Shown: in pieces, positions 1 to 9,987 of the stretch | Numbering within the stretch: the stretch's first letter is position 1 | How the letters are laid out: each line of letters opens with the position of its first letter | Assembly: GCF_958445495.1 (NCBI RefSeq) | Contig: NZ_CAUCSQ010000011.1 | Span: 46,497-110,496, forward strand | Length of the DNA stretch: 64,000 nt | Reading direction: 5' to 3' | From: an uncultured Bacteroides sp. | GTDB lineage: Bacteria; Bacteroidota; Bacteroidia; Bacteroidales; Bacteroidaceae | The notes under the pieces: model-generated | Databases searched by the model: none | The model's input: the letters and a program-made list of their open reading frames with translations, nothing else | What the model was told of the DNA's origin: nothing | Position numbers and translations under genes: made by a program

Positions 1-748
1 CGAGGTCTTTATAAATAGCCTTGTATTTGTCGGGTACTAAATCATAACCTGTGTGAGGCGGATTCATGGAAACGACTAAGGCGAAGGGAGAAGTACCTTT
101 TTCCTGTTTGGAAAGGAATTCGATAGCACGGTCTACTTCGTATTCCGGTCCCCATTTGTTGACGTAGAAAAAACTGTCGCGCGGAGCAGTATTTTCCCAA
201 TACATCGGGTGGAGATGGTTGTCATAAGTGCCGTAAGCCACCCAGTAATCGAAACCGTGGCGGCGTTCGGGCGGACACCATTCGTTCCATGCTACTTTAC
301 CCCGGTTGTTATATGTATCTACATAAGGTTTATACGGTGAGTCGAGATGCCATTTCCCGATATATCCCGTGCGATAGTTTTTATCTTTCAGGACGTCGCT
401 CCAACAACGGGCTGTTTCCGGTAGTTCCACGCCGTAAGGGGCTGTTTCCGAGTTGCAGTTTCCTATTACCTTATTGTTCATCGGATACATTCCGCTCATC
501 AAGATGCCGCGTGCGGGAGATGAAACGGGATAGCAACTGATTGAATTTGTGAAAAGTACTCCTTCGGAAGCTAACTTGTCCAAATGAGGCGTTTGTACGG
601 GTTCTTTACCGATGCAACCCAGAGCGTCCCCTCTCCATTGGTCTGCCATGATGAATAAAAGGTTCGGTTTCGGCTTCTCTTGTGCCTGAGCAGGGAAAAC
701 AAATCCTACTGGCAGTAAAAACAAGGCTTGATTGATACGTCGTTTCAT
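1..748 (-). CDS. Sulfatase, S-type (3' end cut by the window edge)
   Basis: Exported sulfatase that would remove sulfate esters from a glycan. The visible part is 249 residues from the ATG at 748. It has a signal peptide (MKRRINQALFLLPVGFVFPAQAQ), the start of the alkaline-phosphatase-like fold (NLLFIMADQWRGDALG), and the sulfatase signature S-S-P-A-R followed by GILMSG, read from about base 525 leftwards. The first serine of that signature would be oxidised to formylglycine by an anaerobic sulfatase-maturating enzyme. The HLDSP and NPPHTGY segments also fit the family. The C-terminal half lies outside the window. It is divergent from the hybrid two-component sensor at 949, which may control it. 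Family is clear; the substrate cannot be read. Confidence 0.93.
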   Translation of the reverse strand, partial: MKRRINQALFLLPVGFVFPAQAQEKPKPNLLFIMADQWRGDALGCIGKEPVQTPHLDKLASEGVLFTNSISCYPVSSPARGILMSGMYPMNNKVIGNCNSETAPYGVELPETARCWSDVLKDKNYRTGYIGKWHLDSPYKPYVDTYNNRGKVAWNEWCPPERRHGFDYWVAYGTYDNHLHPMYWENTAPRDSFFYVNKWGPEYEVDRAIEFLSKQEKGTSPFALVVSMNPPHTGYDLVPDKYKAIYKDL

Positions 749-801
749 ATATTACATTTTTAATTATCGGTCAACATTCCAGCTCTTTATTAAGGTTAAT
801 G

Positions 802-809
802 CAAAGGTA
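802..809 (-). promoter_or_regulatory. -7 element for the sulfatase gene
   Basis: On the minus strand these bases read TACCTTTG, matching the Bacteroides -7 consensus TAnnTTTG, about 55 bases before the sulfatase ATG. I see no good TTTG partner 19 to 21 bases upstream, so an activator may be needed. Confidence 0.45.
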
Positions 810-948
810 GGCTACACCCCCGTCAGAGGAGTTGAGCGTTTCATTCATTCATACTTAGTGTTTTATTCAAGTTGCGATTAATTAGGTTTTTTTGCAGGAT
901 ATCTCATTAATAATTTGTTCCTTTGTGACTATCCTAATCTGATATTTT

Positions 949-3900
949 ATGAACAAAACAATATTCTCTTTCTTTTTATGGGCATTTCTATTGTTTTCTA
1001 CCTTTCCGGCTCATGCGCTTTTGGAACAGAATTTCAAGAAACTGAATATGCAGGACGGATTGGCCGATAATTCCGTCTATTCCATTTTTAAGGACAGGGA
1101 CGGTTTTGTCTGGTTCGGTACGGGAGATGGATTAAGCCGGTATGACGGGAAGAATATTCGTAATTTTACTTCGGATAAGTATAATCTGAACATCAGGCAG
1201 ATGTATGATACGTCGGATGGTACGCTTCTTTTTCTAGCAGGCAATCGTTTGCATTGTTTCGACCGTTACCGTGAATGTTTTGTCGGGATTTCCGGTTTGA
1301 ACGGTCAGCCCTGTTACAAGACAAATGGATTAGTGCTTCTGAATGATTCTACTTATTGGTCGATAACGGGAAATAAACTGCATTTATTGAAACGGGAACT
1401 TCGTGAAAGGCCGGGTACGAAAGAAACGGTTTGTTCTTTCCGGGTCCTGAAAGAGTTTGTGTTGGCGGATGATAAAGAGATTGTCAATACTATTTGCGAA
1501 TCGCCGGACAAGGAGGAGTTATTCCTGACAACGAAAAGCTGTAAACTGTTGGTCTTCAATCTGCAAACGGAACAACTGGAGAATACCATACCTCTATTTG
1601 CCGAAATGCCCGATTCATACATTGTTTCTTCCACGTTCTGTGATAAGGGATATTTGTGGATAGCCATGATTGGCGGTGGAGTACTGCGTTATGATTTGCA
1701 GAGTCATTCTTTGGATTCCTTTTCAAGGCATTCAAAAGAGGGGCGGACTTTATCTCACGATGACGTGTATGCCTTTATTGCTGTCGGTGATAAATATATG
1801 GCGGCGACCTGGAACGGATATACCGTATTCTCTTTTGATAAAAAGTCCGGTAATGTGACGACTGAAGTAAACAATTGCATTGCCCGCCTTTCTCATCATA
1901 TTGAATCCCGGATGCTTTCTGCTTACTATGACCCGGAGGGATTGGTTTATTTCGGAACGCACGGCGGCGGAGTGATTATCCTCGACCTTAGGGAACAGTT
2001 TTATGAGAGATTCAGCCAAAGCGAGGCAAATGAAATTTGCGATATGGTGTCCGACGACAAAGGATATATCTGGCTGGCAACCTTTCATGGGGAAATCATG
2101 TGCAGTGACACTCCTTTTGACTCTTCCGCAACCTTGAACTTTATTCCGAAGAATATTCCTTTTATTGATGGAAAGGCGACGCTTTGTGCGGTGAAAGATG
2201 AAGAAGGAAATCTTTGGTTTGGGCATTCGGATGCTTCAATCAGTTGTTGGCAAACCGTTTCCGGCAAGTTTACAGAGTATGTTCTGCCTGCTGAATATAG
2301 GCAGAATAACGGTGCGGAACATCCTGCTGTTTATGTATGGAAGCTATTTATAGACAGTAAGCACCGTTTGTGGGTAGGCACGAGGAATGGTTTGCTGCTC
2401 TTTGACCGGGTGACAAAGAGCTTTTCTCCTGTTTCTACGGCAGACGGCGATTTATTGAAAGGGCTCTCCATACGCGCCATGGCCGAAGGACGGAATGGAG
2501 AGCTTTGGTTGGGTGGTCCGGACGGATTACGTAAGCTGGTGGTGGCAGCCGATGGAAAAGTGACTGTTAAAGGGAACTATGAGGCAGGTGCGGGACTCAG
2601 TGCCCGGTATGTCCGCGCTTTGCTTGCTTCCGGAGACGGGCAACTTTATATCGGCTATACCGACGGATTGGGAATTCTAGCCCCAGCAAAAGATTCGATA
2701 CAACACTTCTATACAACTCGTGACGGGATATGCAGCAACTTTGTCACTTGTATCACAGAAGATGAAAAAGGACATATCTGGTTGGGTACAAATTCGGGAA
2801 TATCCCGTTACAGCCGTCATCAGAACTTATTTTATAATTACTATATTTCGGGCAGTAACCGTTCAGTGATGCGGATGGGCGGTACTTTGTTCTTTGGCAA
2901 CAACTATGCCCTGACTTATTTTAATTCGGACGCGCTGACAGTCGTTTCCCCGATAAAGAAAAATGTGTTGCTCGACCTGGAAGTGAATAATAAACGTGTA
3001 ATGATTGGCGAGAAGATAAACGGGCAGGTAATATTACAGAAGGGGCTTTCGTACACCGATAGAATCGTATTGGATTATGCCAATCGTGACTTTTCCCTTT
3101 CATTTAGCAATCTGCTTTATTCCGAAGAACATCAGAAATACAACTACCGTTTGCTTCCTTACCAGAATGAATGGATAGCGTGTGACGGGGGTGATAAAGC
3201 CACTTATACTAACCTGCCTGCCGGGAATTATATGTTTGAAGTGAAAAGTGTCTATCCGGACGGGACAGACAGCGCGGTCAAGGTTTTGTCGGTACGTATC
3301 CTGCCGCATTGGAGCCAGACCGTATGGTTCCGTTTGTGCCTGTTGCTGGTTGCTGTTTTGATGACTTGCTATGGTGTGTATAGGATTCGCCGCGAGCAAC
3401 GGAGGATAAAACGTGAACTGCTTCTGAAGCATGAACTGTTCGTCTCTAATATGGAACGCGAAAAAGAAAAACAAATCCGTGAGGAACGGGAAAGATTCTT
3501 CACTTATGTAGCTCACGAGTTGCGGACACCGTTGACATTGGTACTTTCTCCGTTGCAGGAACTATTACATAGAAAGACAAATGTAGATTCTGATTACAAA
3601 ACCCTTTCATTAATGTATGACAATGGAAACTCCCTTCAACGTTTGGTGAATGACTTTCTGAATGTGCAAAAAATTGAGGCAGGCATGATGAAACTTTGTC
3701 TTTCGGAGATTAATATCATGGCGTTATTGCAGGAAATAGCGGATACTTTCCGGCCGATGGCAGTGTCGGGGAAAATAGAGTACACCGTTGATTTGCCGGA
3801 TAAAGGCATTCTTTTGTGGGTAGATGTGGAAAAAGTATCGTCTGCGGTTCGTAATTTATTGTCGAATGCATTTAAATATACCGGGGCAGGTGGGAATATC

Positions 3901-5046
3901 ACCCTTTCTGTGAAAGAAAATACGATTGACGAAAAGGAATACTGCCGGATTGCGGTAGCCGACACGGGAAAAGGAATCTCACCTGATTTGCAGGACCGCG
4001 TTTTTGAATCGTTCGTCACGGGCGATGTTTCTCCTTCTTTTTCCACTAAAGTAGGAATCGGTTTGCGGATTGTGAAGAATACGATGGATTTGCATCATGG
4101 TACAGTAGACTTGCAAAGCGTACCGGGGGAAGGCTGTGTGTTTATTCTGAATTTTCCGAAAGGAAAAGAACATTTTGCGGATGATAATTGCGAGGAAACA
4201 ACCTATAGGCAGGTTACTGGCGAAATTGTGGAAGAAAATGAGGGGAGGGAACCGGAAGAAACGGTTGGGGGTGTTACAACTGCTGTTCCGAAACATAAAC
4301 CGGCTTTGTTGATTATTGAAGATAATCCCGATATTCGCCGGTATATTGTAAGTCTTTTCCAGGGCAATTACCGTGTTCTGGAGGCTGCCGACGGTGAAGA
4401 AGGAGTAATTCTGGCTGTCCGGCATGTGCCGGATTTAATTATTTCCGATATTATGATGCCGGTAAAAGATGGTTTCACTTGTTGCAAAGAAATCCGGGAA
4501 CAGGTAGAAACAGCGCATATCCCTATCCTGATGTTGACAGCGAAAGCAGAGGATACGGATGTTATCAGGAGTGCGCAGGTCGGCGTGGACGATTACATGA
4601 TGAAACCGTTCAACCCGGAGATATTGAAAGCCAAAGCTGAGAACCTGATTCTGCGTAGAGAACATCTAAAACGGATTTATACGAAGTCGTTGATGTTGAA
4701 GCAGGCAGAACCGGAGACTGAAGAAGATGAATTTATGCAGAAAGTAATCAATGTGATAGAAGCGAACTTAGCTAACGAGAATTTCAGTGTACAGATGCTT
4801 GCCGACCGGTTGAATATGTCTCAACCTACTCTGTATCGGAAGATAAAAGAACGAAGTGAACTTTCTGTCATCAAAGTGATTCGTAGCGTGCGCATGAGTA
4901 AAGCGGCTTCATTGATTATGGAGCATAAATATTCTGTCATGGAAGTATCGGAGATGGTCGGGTTCAATGACCCGAATACATTCCGTAAGCACTTCATGGA
5001 ACAGTTCGGCGTGCTTCCTTCAAGGTATGCCGAACGGGAGAAATAA
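949..5046 (+). CDS. Hybrid two-component system sensor/regulator (HTCS)
   Basis: One-protein glycan sensor of 1365 residues. Order: signal peptide (1-23); a periplasmic double beta-propeller made of many Reg_prop repeats such as FVWFGTGDGLSRYDG near 53 and HIWLGTNSGISRY near 611; a Y_Y_Y domain near 730-785; a membrane helix near 792-815; a HisKA domain with the phospho-acceptor His856 in HELRTPLT; a HATPase with N box LSNAFKYT and GKGI and GIGL motifs; a receiver domain with acidic D1125 and phospho-acceptor D1167 (SDIMMP); and an AraC-type DNA-binding domain at about 1255-1362. All catalytic residues are present. In this family a mono- or oligosaccharide binds the propeller and the AraC domain switches on a nearby susC/D locus. 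Here the divergent sulfatase suggests a sulfated glycan locus beyond the left edge. Confidence 0.96.
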   Translation: MNKTIFSFFLWAFLLFSTFPAHALLEQNFKKLNMQDGLADNSVYSIFKDRDGFVWFGTGDGLSRYDGKNIRNFTSDKYNLNIRQMYDTSDGTLLFLAGNRLHCFDRYRECFVGISGLNGQPCYKTNGLVLLNDSTYWSITGNKLHLLKRELRERPGTKETVCSFRVLKEFVLADDKEIVNTICESPDKEELFLTTKSCKLLVFNLQTEQLENTIPLFAEMPDSYIVSSTFCDKGYLWIAMIGGGVLRYDLQSHSLDSFSRHSKEGRTLSHDDVYAFIAVGDKYMAATWNGYTVFSFDKKSGNVTTEVNNCIARLSHHIESRMLSAYYDPEGLVYFGTHGGGVIILDLREQFYERFSQSEANEICDMVSDDKGYIWLATFHGEIMCSDTPFDSSATLNFIPKNIPFIDGKATLCAVKDEEGNLWFGHSDASISCWQTVSGKFTEYVLPAEYRQNNGAEHPAVYVWKLFIDSKHRLWVGTRNGLLLFDRVTKSFSPVSTADGDLLKGLSIRAMAEGRNGELWLGGPDGLRKLVVAADGKVTVKGNYEAGAGLSARYVRALLASGDGQLYIGYTDGLGILAPAKDSIQHFYTTRDGICSNFVTCITEDEKGHIWLGTNSGISRYSRHQNLFYNYYISGSNRSVMRMGGTLFFGNNYALTYFNSDALTVVSPIKKNVLLDLEVNNKRVMIGEKINGQVILQKGLSYTDRIVLDYANRDFSLSFSNLLYSEEHQKYNYRLLPYQNEWIACDGGDKATYTNLPAGNYMFEVKSVYPDGTDSAVKVLSVRILPHWSQTVWFRLCLLLVAVLMTCYGVYRIRREQRRIKRELLLKHELFVSNMEREKEKQIREERERFFTYVAHELRTPLTLVLSPLQELLHRKTNVDSDYKTLSLMYDNGNSLQRLVNDFLNVQKIEAGMMKLCLSEINIMALLQEIADTFRPMAVSGKIEYTVDLPDKGILLWVDVEKVSSAVRNLLSNAFKYTGAGGNITLSVKENTIDEKEYCRIAVADTGKGISPDLQDRVFESFVTGDVSPSFSTKVGIGLRIVKNTMDLHHGTVDLQSVPGEGCVFILNFPKGKEHFADDNCEETTYRQVTGEIVEENEGREPEETVGGVTTAVPKHKPALLIIEDNPDIRRYIVSLFQGNYRVLEAADGEEGVILAVRHVPDLIISDIMMPVKDGFTCCKEIREQVETAHIPILMLTAKAEDTDVIRSAQVGVDDYMMKPFNPEILKAKAENLILRREHLKRIYTKSLMLKQAEPETEEDEFMQKVINVIEANLANENFSVQMLADRLNMSQPTLYRKIKERSELSVIKVIRSVRMSKAASLIMEHKYSVMEVSEMVGFNDPNTFRKHFMEQFGVLPSRYAEREK

Positions 5047-5088
5047 AAAGCCCATCCCGTATTATATCCGGAATGAGCTTTTATTTTT
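5046..5088. terminator. Bidirectional hairpin between convergent genes
   Basis: An imperfect inverted repeat (AAAAGC-CAT-CCG against CGG-ATG-GCTTTT) followed by TTATTTTT lies in the 60 bases between the sensor gene and the converging barrel-protein gene. It has A/T runs on both sides, so it could stop transcription from either direction. Confidence 0.6.
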
Positions 5089-5106
5089 ACGTTTTATTCG
5101 TTTGCC

Positions 5107-6831
5107 TTAGAAACGGAAACTCAATCCTCCTAAAAAGTTGAACCCTTCGGCGGGATAACCCAAGTAATATTGGTATTTCTTATTCAATAAGTTACGTACC
5201 TGTGCATAGACAGATACTCCTTTGAATACATTATAATCCGCCCCGATATGCACATCGTTGATTGCGTTCATCTTTGCATATCCCTTTACTTCTTTCCGGT
5301 CTATATAATCATAGCCCAGATTCACATTGAGAGCTGTGAACGGATGGATGCGGACGTTGAAAGACATCTCGTTGACGGGTTTTACAGCTAATAGATACTC
5401 TTTGGTTTTACTGTCCCAGTTACGGTAAGTGTATTTCGCCGATAAAGAAATGATTTCTTTGTAATCATAGCTGATTTCTCCTCCAGCATAAAAATTGTCC
5501 GTATTGTCTTGTGAGAAATTCAGGTAAGATTCGAAATGGGTGATACTGGGGCTTCCGAGAACTGAATATGACAAGTCGTTTTTCAAGTTCTGGTATCCTC
5601 CGTAGATATTGAGCCATACGCCGGGGTAAGGGCTGGCTTTAAACCCGATTGTCCCGTTGATTTGTTCGTAAGTGTCATAGGGACGTTCTACATATCCCCA
5701 ATCGGGGGAAGTCTTTACATCCGGCAATTCGCTGTAAGGACATACGCTTTCCAGCCTGCGGAAATCGTTTAGCAGTTTCCCTCCTGTGGCTTTGGCATAA
5801 AATACATAGCTGTTGGAAAGGATGTATTGTGCGGTTACATCCGGTGATACGCGGACAGTCTCGTCAAATCCGAAAGATAAATCGACATTCGCCCCTATAT
5901 GCAGTTTCCAGTTGTCGTTATCTAATTCGTAATAAGGGTTCAAGAGAAGAGCCGTATAATTCTTGAAATATTTGCTCCCATCGGAAATATTCTGGGTATA
6001 TCCGCTATACAGGAAATTATTCATAGCCAGGGCGATTGTGACGGACTGGAAGTCATTGATTGTTCCTGTGACATCTCCCTGGGTACGTATGACGGTTTCC
6101 TTGATTGAAGTGTTGGCCGCATTCTCGTTCATCATGTTATGCTGGCGCTCATACATTAATAGATTGGTTTCTGCGTTGAAACGCAAGGGGGCTGTTTCAT
6201 CAAGGAAACGGACGCCGGCGTGAATGTCGCCGGATGTGAATTTCTGCTTGCCGTTTACGCTTCCCGGTTTGAAATTGAAATTGCTCAACCCGAAATTCCC
6301 GGCAATATTCAAATCTAACCTGTCAAACTGATGCGTATAGTCTATATTGGCGCGCGTACGATAATAAAATGCATTCCATTTCTCGTCATTGACGGAAGGA
6401 ACAGTCAGTTTTCCGTCCATTCCGTCCATTTGGAAACGTACATTCAGCTTGTCCTTCTTTGACAGGCGGAACAGATAGTTGGCGAGAACATCCAGATTGC
6501 CGTAGTTGCCGTATCCGGCACGTACATATCCGGGAACCACGTCCGGCTGCATTTCTTTTCCCGCGTAAGGACGCATCGGGCTTGCAGGGACGGAAGTAGC
6601 GGGGAAGAAGGTCGTAGCGTATTCTACGTCTTTCTTGCTGACTGTCGGTTCTTCGACTTTGGGCAAGACATTCACTTTTGAAGCGTCCATGATGTCCGGA
6701 TTGTATTCTTGTTCGACGACAACGGTACGGTTCATGGTCGTATCTTTCGGCTGGCTGGTCTGGGCTTGGAGATGGGCAGGCATGGAAACCGCCCATGAGA
6801 GTCCTCCTATTATGTAAAGAAATCGTTTCAT
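5107..6831 (-). CDS. Outer-membrane beta-barrel protein, TonB-receptor-like without a plug
   Basis: 574 residues from the ATG at 6831; a TTG three codons upstream is less likely. It has a signal peptide (MKRFLYIIGGLSWAVSMPAHLQAQ), a short periplasmic stretch with VVVEQEYNP, then alternating aromatic strands typical of an outer-membrane barrel (NYLFRLSKKDKLNVRFQ, YVFYAKATGG) ending in aromatic LGGLSFRF. There is no carboxypeptidase-like domain and no plug, so it is not a SusC transporter. It starts 5 bases after the stop of the TPR gene, so the two are almost certainly one transcript and perhaps one envelope complex. The exact role is unknown. Confidence 0.75.
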   Translation of the reverse strand: MKRFLYIIGGLSWAVSMPAHLQAQTSQPKDTTMNRTVVVEQEYNPDIMDASKVNVLPKVEEPTVSKKDVEYATTFFPATSVPASPMRPYAGKEMQPDVVPGYVRAGYGNYGNLDVLANYLFRLSKKDKLNVRFQMDGMDGKLTVPSVNDEKWNAFYYRTRANIDYTHQFDRLDLNIAGNFGLSNFNFKPGSVNGKQKFTSGDIHAGVRFLDETAPLRFNAETNLLMYERQHNMMNENAANTSIKETVIRTQGDVTGTINDFQSVTIALAMNNFLYSGYTQNISDGSKYFKNYTALLLNPYYELDNDNWKLHIGANVDLSFGFDETVRVSPDVTAQYILSNSYVFYAKATGGKLLNDFRRLESVCPYSELPDVKTSPDWGYVERPYDTYEQINGTIGFKASPYPGVWLNIYGGYQNLKNDLSYSVLGSPSITHFESYLNFSQDNTDNFYAGGEISYDYKEIISLSAKYTYRNWDSKTKEYLLAVKPVNEMSFNVRIHPFTALNVNLGYDYIDRKEVKGYAKMNAINDVHIGADYNVFKGVSVYAQVRNLLNKKYQYYLGYPAEGFNFLGGLSFRF

Positions 6832-6836
6832 ATCTT

Positions 6837-9800
6837 TCAATCTTTGCTTGTTAGTTTCTTTAATCTGCTTTCAATCATGCTTTCGATATCGTCATTGCCT
6901 TGGTAATTCTGCTGTAAGCTTAGCAAATACTGGCGTGCATCCAAATCTTTGCCCATAGCGGCATATACATCGGACAGAAGGACAAAGCTGCGTGCCAGCC
7001 AATAAGCATGAGGAGTGCTTTGTTCTATATAGTTTAGGAGCTCTTTCTCTGCTGCGGAGTATTCTTTCGCATCGTAGAGCGACTGTGCAACCTGGTATTT
7101 GGCTTCGGCGCCGTAAAGGTTGCGTGTGTCTTTAGCCAGTTCCCGGTAGTCGTCCATCGCTTTCTTATCCGCTTTTTGACGTGTATATGCTTTGGCACGG
7201 TAATAAAGCGCCTCGTTTTTCAGTTCCGGGCTGAGTTTGGCTTCGGCAAGCAAATCGGTGGCGGCATGGATTGTCTCTATGTCGTCTCTTAACAAGAAGG
7301 CGCAACGCAGGATACCGGTTTCGGCAAGTTGGCGTCTTTCCATATTCGTCGCTTTTTCTTTCAGCATCTTGTAGCTGGCTAACGCTTCCACCATATTCTG
7401 TTGGTTGAACTGTACTTCCGCACGCAGGATGAGGGCTTCTTCCGCAAACGGATTGTTGGGGTATTCCAACAGTTTTCCGGAATGGAGAAGAATCATATCA
7501 TAATTTTTCTGTTCGTTTCCAATCAGGCAGAGATAATAATGGGCATTCAGGCTGAAAGCACCTTCCGGATAGCTCTGCAAGTATTTGTTGAAACTTGCTT
7601 TGGCTTCTTCCATCTTGCCCCGCATGTAAATCTTTTCGGCGGCGATATACGTGAGTGAGTCCTGCTCGTTGGCATCGAAGCGGATATGTCCCGGCATGGT
7701 GTTTGCCAATGCCGCGAACTCGTCTATACGGTTCATATCCACATAAATTGATTTTAAATCACGCATTGCCAGGCGGGCCTCTTCGCTGCCGGGGTATTTT
7801 TCGATAACCTGTTTGTATGCTTCGATAGCTTGGTTATAGTCTCCTTTCTGGTAATATAATAATCCGATTTCTGTTGCGGCTTTCCTGCTGACAGGACTTT
7901 CCGGATATTTGTCGAGCAGTTCCTTGAAGGAAGTGATGGCTTGGTTGTTATTGTCCATCAGTACGTAGGAACGCCCTTTCTCATAAATGGCATTTACCGC
8001 ATAGGGAGAAGAGGGATATTTGCCGACCAGCCGGTTCAATAAGGTGATTTTACCCGAATAGTCTTTCTGCAGTCCGGACACGAGAGCCAGTTGGTAGAAG
8101 GAATAGTCTCCGGAAGAAGTGCCCATTTGTTCGGCCTGTGAATAGTAATGCTTGGCTTCCTCGAAATTACGCACATGCAGATGACAGTCACCGATACGGT
8201 TGTAAGCATCGGCAAGTGCGGTTGTATTTTCCCCTTTTTCCAGTTGGACATATTTTTGGAAGTAATTGTTTGCCTGTGTATAATCTTTCCGGTGGAAAGC
8301 GATATATCCCAGGTTGTAGTTGGCAAGGGCATACATCTCATTGTCCGGCCGGGTCGTTAGTTGCAGATAGGCGTTGAAATCGCGGGCGGCTTCCACCATC
8401 CGGTTCAGACGGTAGTAAGATTCACCGCACCAGTAGTAGGCATCCGCTTTGGTTTGCCGGTTGTACTGCCCGATGGCAATGGATTGGTTCAAGAATTTGA
8501 GGGCTTTTTCGAAGTCTGCATTGGCAAATGCCTGAGTACCTAGCTGGAACAGTATTTTCTGTTTCGCTTCCAGTATTTGTGCGCTTGGCCGGGCTATCCG
8601 TTCGATGGATTTCAGGGCGGCTTCATAACTTCGGGTATTCATATAGACCTCTATCAGGTAACTGCTTACTTTTTCCGCATAGGGGGAGGTTGGAAATTCA
8701 TTCAGGAATCTCTCGAAAGCCGTGACAGATTCCCCGAAAGCGGAGAAAGAAGTCTCATGCAGGCAAAGGGCGTAGTTGTAGGCTGCCTGTTCTTTGATTT
8801 GGAGGTTCGCATTGGACGCGGCAGCCTGTTCGAAAGCCATGCGGGCTTTATTTTTCTCAGCCAGTTGCAGGTAGGAGAGCCCCATGTGCAAATAGGCGTT
8901 TTGTGTCAGTGCATCGTTGGTTATGGTTACTTTTCCCAGGGTTTCCGCCGCTTTGGAATAAACTTTTGTCTGGTAATAGGAAAGTCCAAGCATATAGAGG
9001 GCGTCTCTTCGGGGGGCGGTACGGGTTTTGTCCAGATAATCATTGAATGCTTCCGTTGCCCGGTGGTATTGGCCGAAATGGTAGTAGGCATCTCCCAGGA
9101 TGCGGTACATTTCGGCTGCGTGTTCATTGTCCGGATAGGCTGAAAGGTAATTTTGGGCGACAATCTGCGCCTTGTCGTAATTCTTGAGCTGCGCATAGAT
9201 TTCAGCAATGTAGTAGGGGACAAGGGCTTTGTACTTCGGATGGTCCTGCAATGGAAGAAAACCTTTCAGCGCTTCGTTATAGCGTTTTTGCGTATAGCGG
9301 ATATAAGAAAGGTAGTAGCTGCAGTCTTGGGCATATTCGGGACTGTTGGCGCGTAAAGTCTCGAACCAGATTGCCGCTTCCCGTAAATTCCCTGTTTTCA
9401 GATAACAGGTAGCCAACCGGTAAGTACAGTCATCCCGCTCTTCATTGTTCAGCAAGTCGAGGTCGACGGCATTGAAGAGCGCCAACGCTTCGTTGTATTT
9501 TTCTTCATAAAAATAACAGGAAGCCAAGAGTGAATAGATGCGGTTGGCATAAGGAGTGTCGGGATAGCGGTCAAGGTATTTGCGGAGCAGTTCGACACGG
9601 TTTTTGTCATTCAGTTCGTATGCTGAACTGACCAGCATGTATTCTGCATCCTGCATTAGGGCGGCTGCCGGTTTTTGCTTGACAAATGCTTTTAATGCAG
9701 GTATGGCGGCCGCATAGTTTTTTTCCTGGAAAAGTTCTTTCCCTTCCTTGTAAAGGTTGGCGGACGAAGTGAATTTTTCACTTGTCTGGGCAAATCCTAT

Positions 9801-9854
9801 AATCGGTGTGCAGCAGATAGCCGCACAAATGAGTCTAGTAATTTCTTTTTTCAT
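6837..9854 (-). CDS. Large exported tetratricopeptide-repeat protein
   Basis: 1005 residues with a signal peptide (MKKEITRLICAAICCTPIIGFAQ) followed by TPR units along almost the whole length. Typical units are YNEALALFNAVD, YDKAQIVAQNYLSAYPDNEHA, YNQAIEAYKQVIEKYPGSEEA and YSAAEKELLNYIEQS. The pattern 'sequestering pairs of helices plus PDN/YPxS turns' resembles outer-membrane lipoprotein and YbgF-like TPR proteins, but there is no lipobox. It probably scaffolds a periplasmic or envelope complex with the barrel protein encoded directly downstream. The family is clear; no specific partner can be read from the sequence. Confidence 0.85.
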   Translation of the reverse strand: MKKEITRLICAAICCTPIIGFAQTSEKFTSSANLYKEGKELFQEKNYAAAIPALKAFVKQKPAAALMQDAEYMLVSSAYELNDKNRVELLRKYLDRYPDTPYANRIYSLLASCYFYEEKYNEALALFNAVDLDLLNNEERDDCTYRLATCYLKTGNLREAAIWFETLRANSPEYAQDCSYYLSYIRYTQKRYNEALKGFLPLQDHPKYKALVPYYIAEIYAQLKNYDKAQIVAQNYLSAYPDNEHAAEMYRILGDAYYHFGQYHRATEAFNDYLDKTRTAPRRDALYMLGLSYYQTKVYSKAAETLGKVTITNDALTQNAYLHMGLSYLQLAEKNKARMAFEQAAASNANLQIKEQAAYNYALCLHETSFSAFGESVTAFERFLNEFPTSPYAEKVSSYLIEVYMNTRSYEAALKSIERIARPSAQILEAKQKILFQLGTQAFANADFEKALKFLNQSIAIGQYNRQTKADAYYWCGESYYRLNRMVEAARDFNAYLQLTTRPDNEMYALANYNLGYIAFHRKDYTQANNYFQKYVQLEKGENTTALADAYNRIGDCHLHVRNFEEAKHYYSQAEQMGTSSGDYSFYQLALVSGLQKDYSGKITLLNRLVGKYPSSPYAVNAIYEKGRSYVLMDNNNQAITSFKELLDKYPESPVSRKAATEIGLLYYQKGDYNQAIEAYKQVIEKYPGSEEARLAMRDLKSIYVDMNRIDEFAALANTMPGHIRFDANEQDSLTYIAAEKIYMRGKMEEAKASFNKYLQSYPEGAFSLNAHYYLCLIGNEQKNYDMILLHSGKLLEYPNNPFAEEALILRAEVQFNQQNMVEALASYKMLKEKATNMERRQLAETGILRCAFLLRDDIETIHAATDLLAEAKLSPELKNEALYYRAKAYTRQKADKKAMDDYRELAKDTRNLYGAEAKYQVAQSLYDAKEYSAAEKELLNYIEQSTPHAYWLARSFVLLSDVYAAMGKDLDARQYLLSLQQNYQGNDDIESMIESRLKKLTSKD

Positions 9855-9870
9855 AATCGGGGTGTTTATG

Positions 9871-9878
9871 CAAAAGTA
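9871..9878 (-). promoter_or_regulatory. -7 element for the TPR/barrel operon
   Basis: Minus-strand TACTTTTG fits TAnnTTTG and lies 16 bases upstream of the TPR ATG, giving a very short leader. No clear -33 TTTG is visible at the right distance. Confidence 0.4.
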
Positions 9879-9987
9879 CTACATATCTTTCAATGACGTA
9901 TTTTAATGGCTGTTAATTTAAAGCTCATTAAAATATTAGACAGGATGAATGGGGATATGTTTCTCTAATTTGTTATATTTTAACGAA

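Noticed and set aside
5107..6831. Barrel protein as a SusC transporter
   Set aside because: It lacks the plug and the carboxypeptidase-like domain, is only 574 residues long and has no SusD partner; it pairs with a TPR protein.
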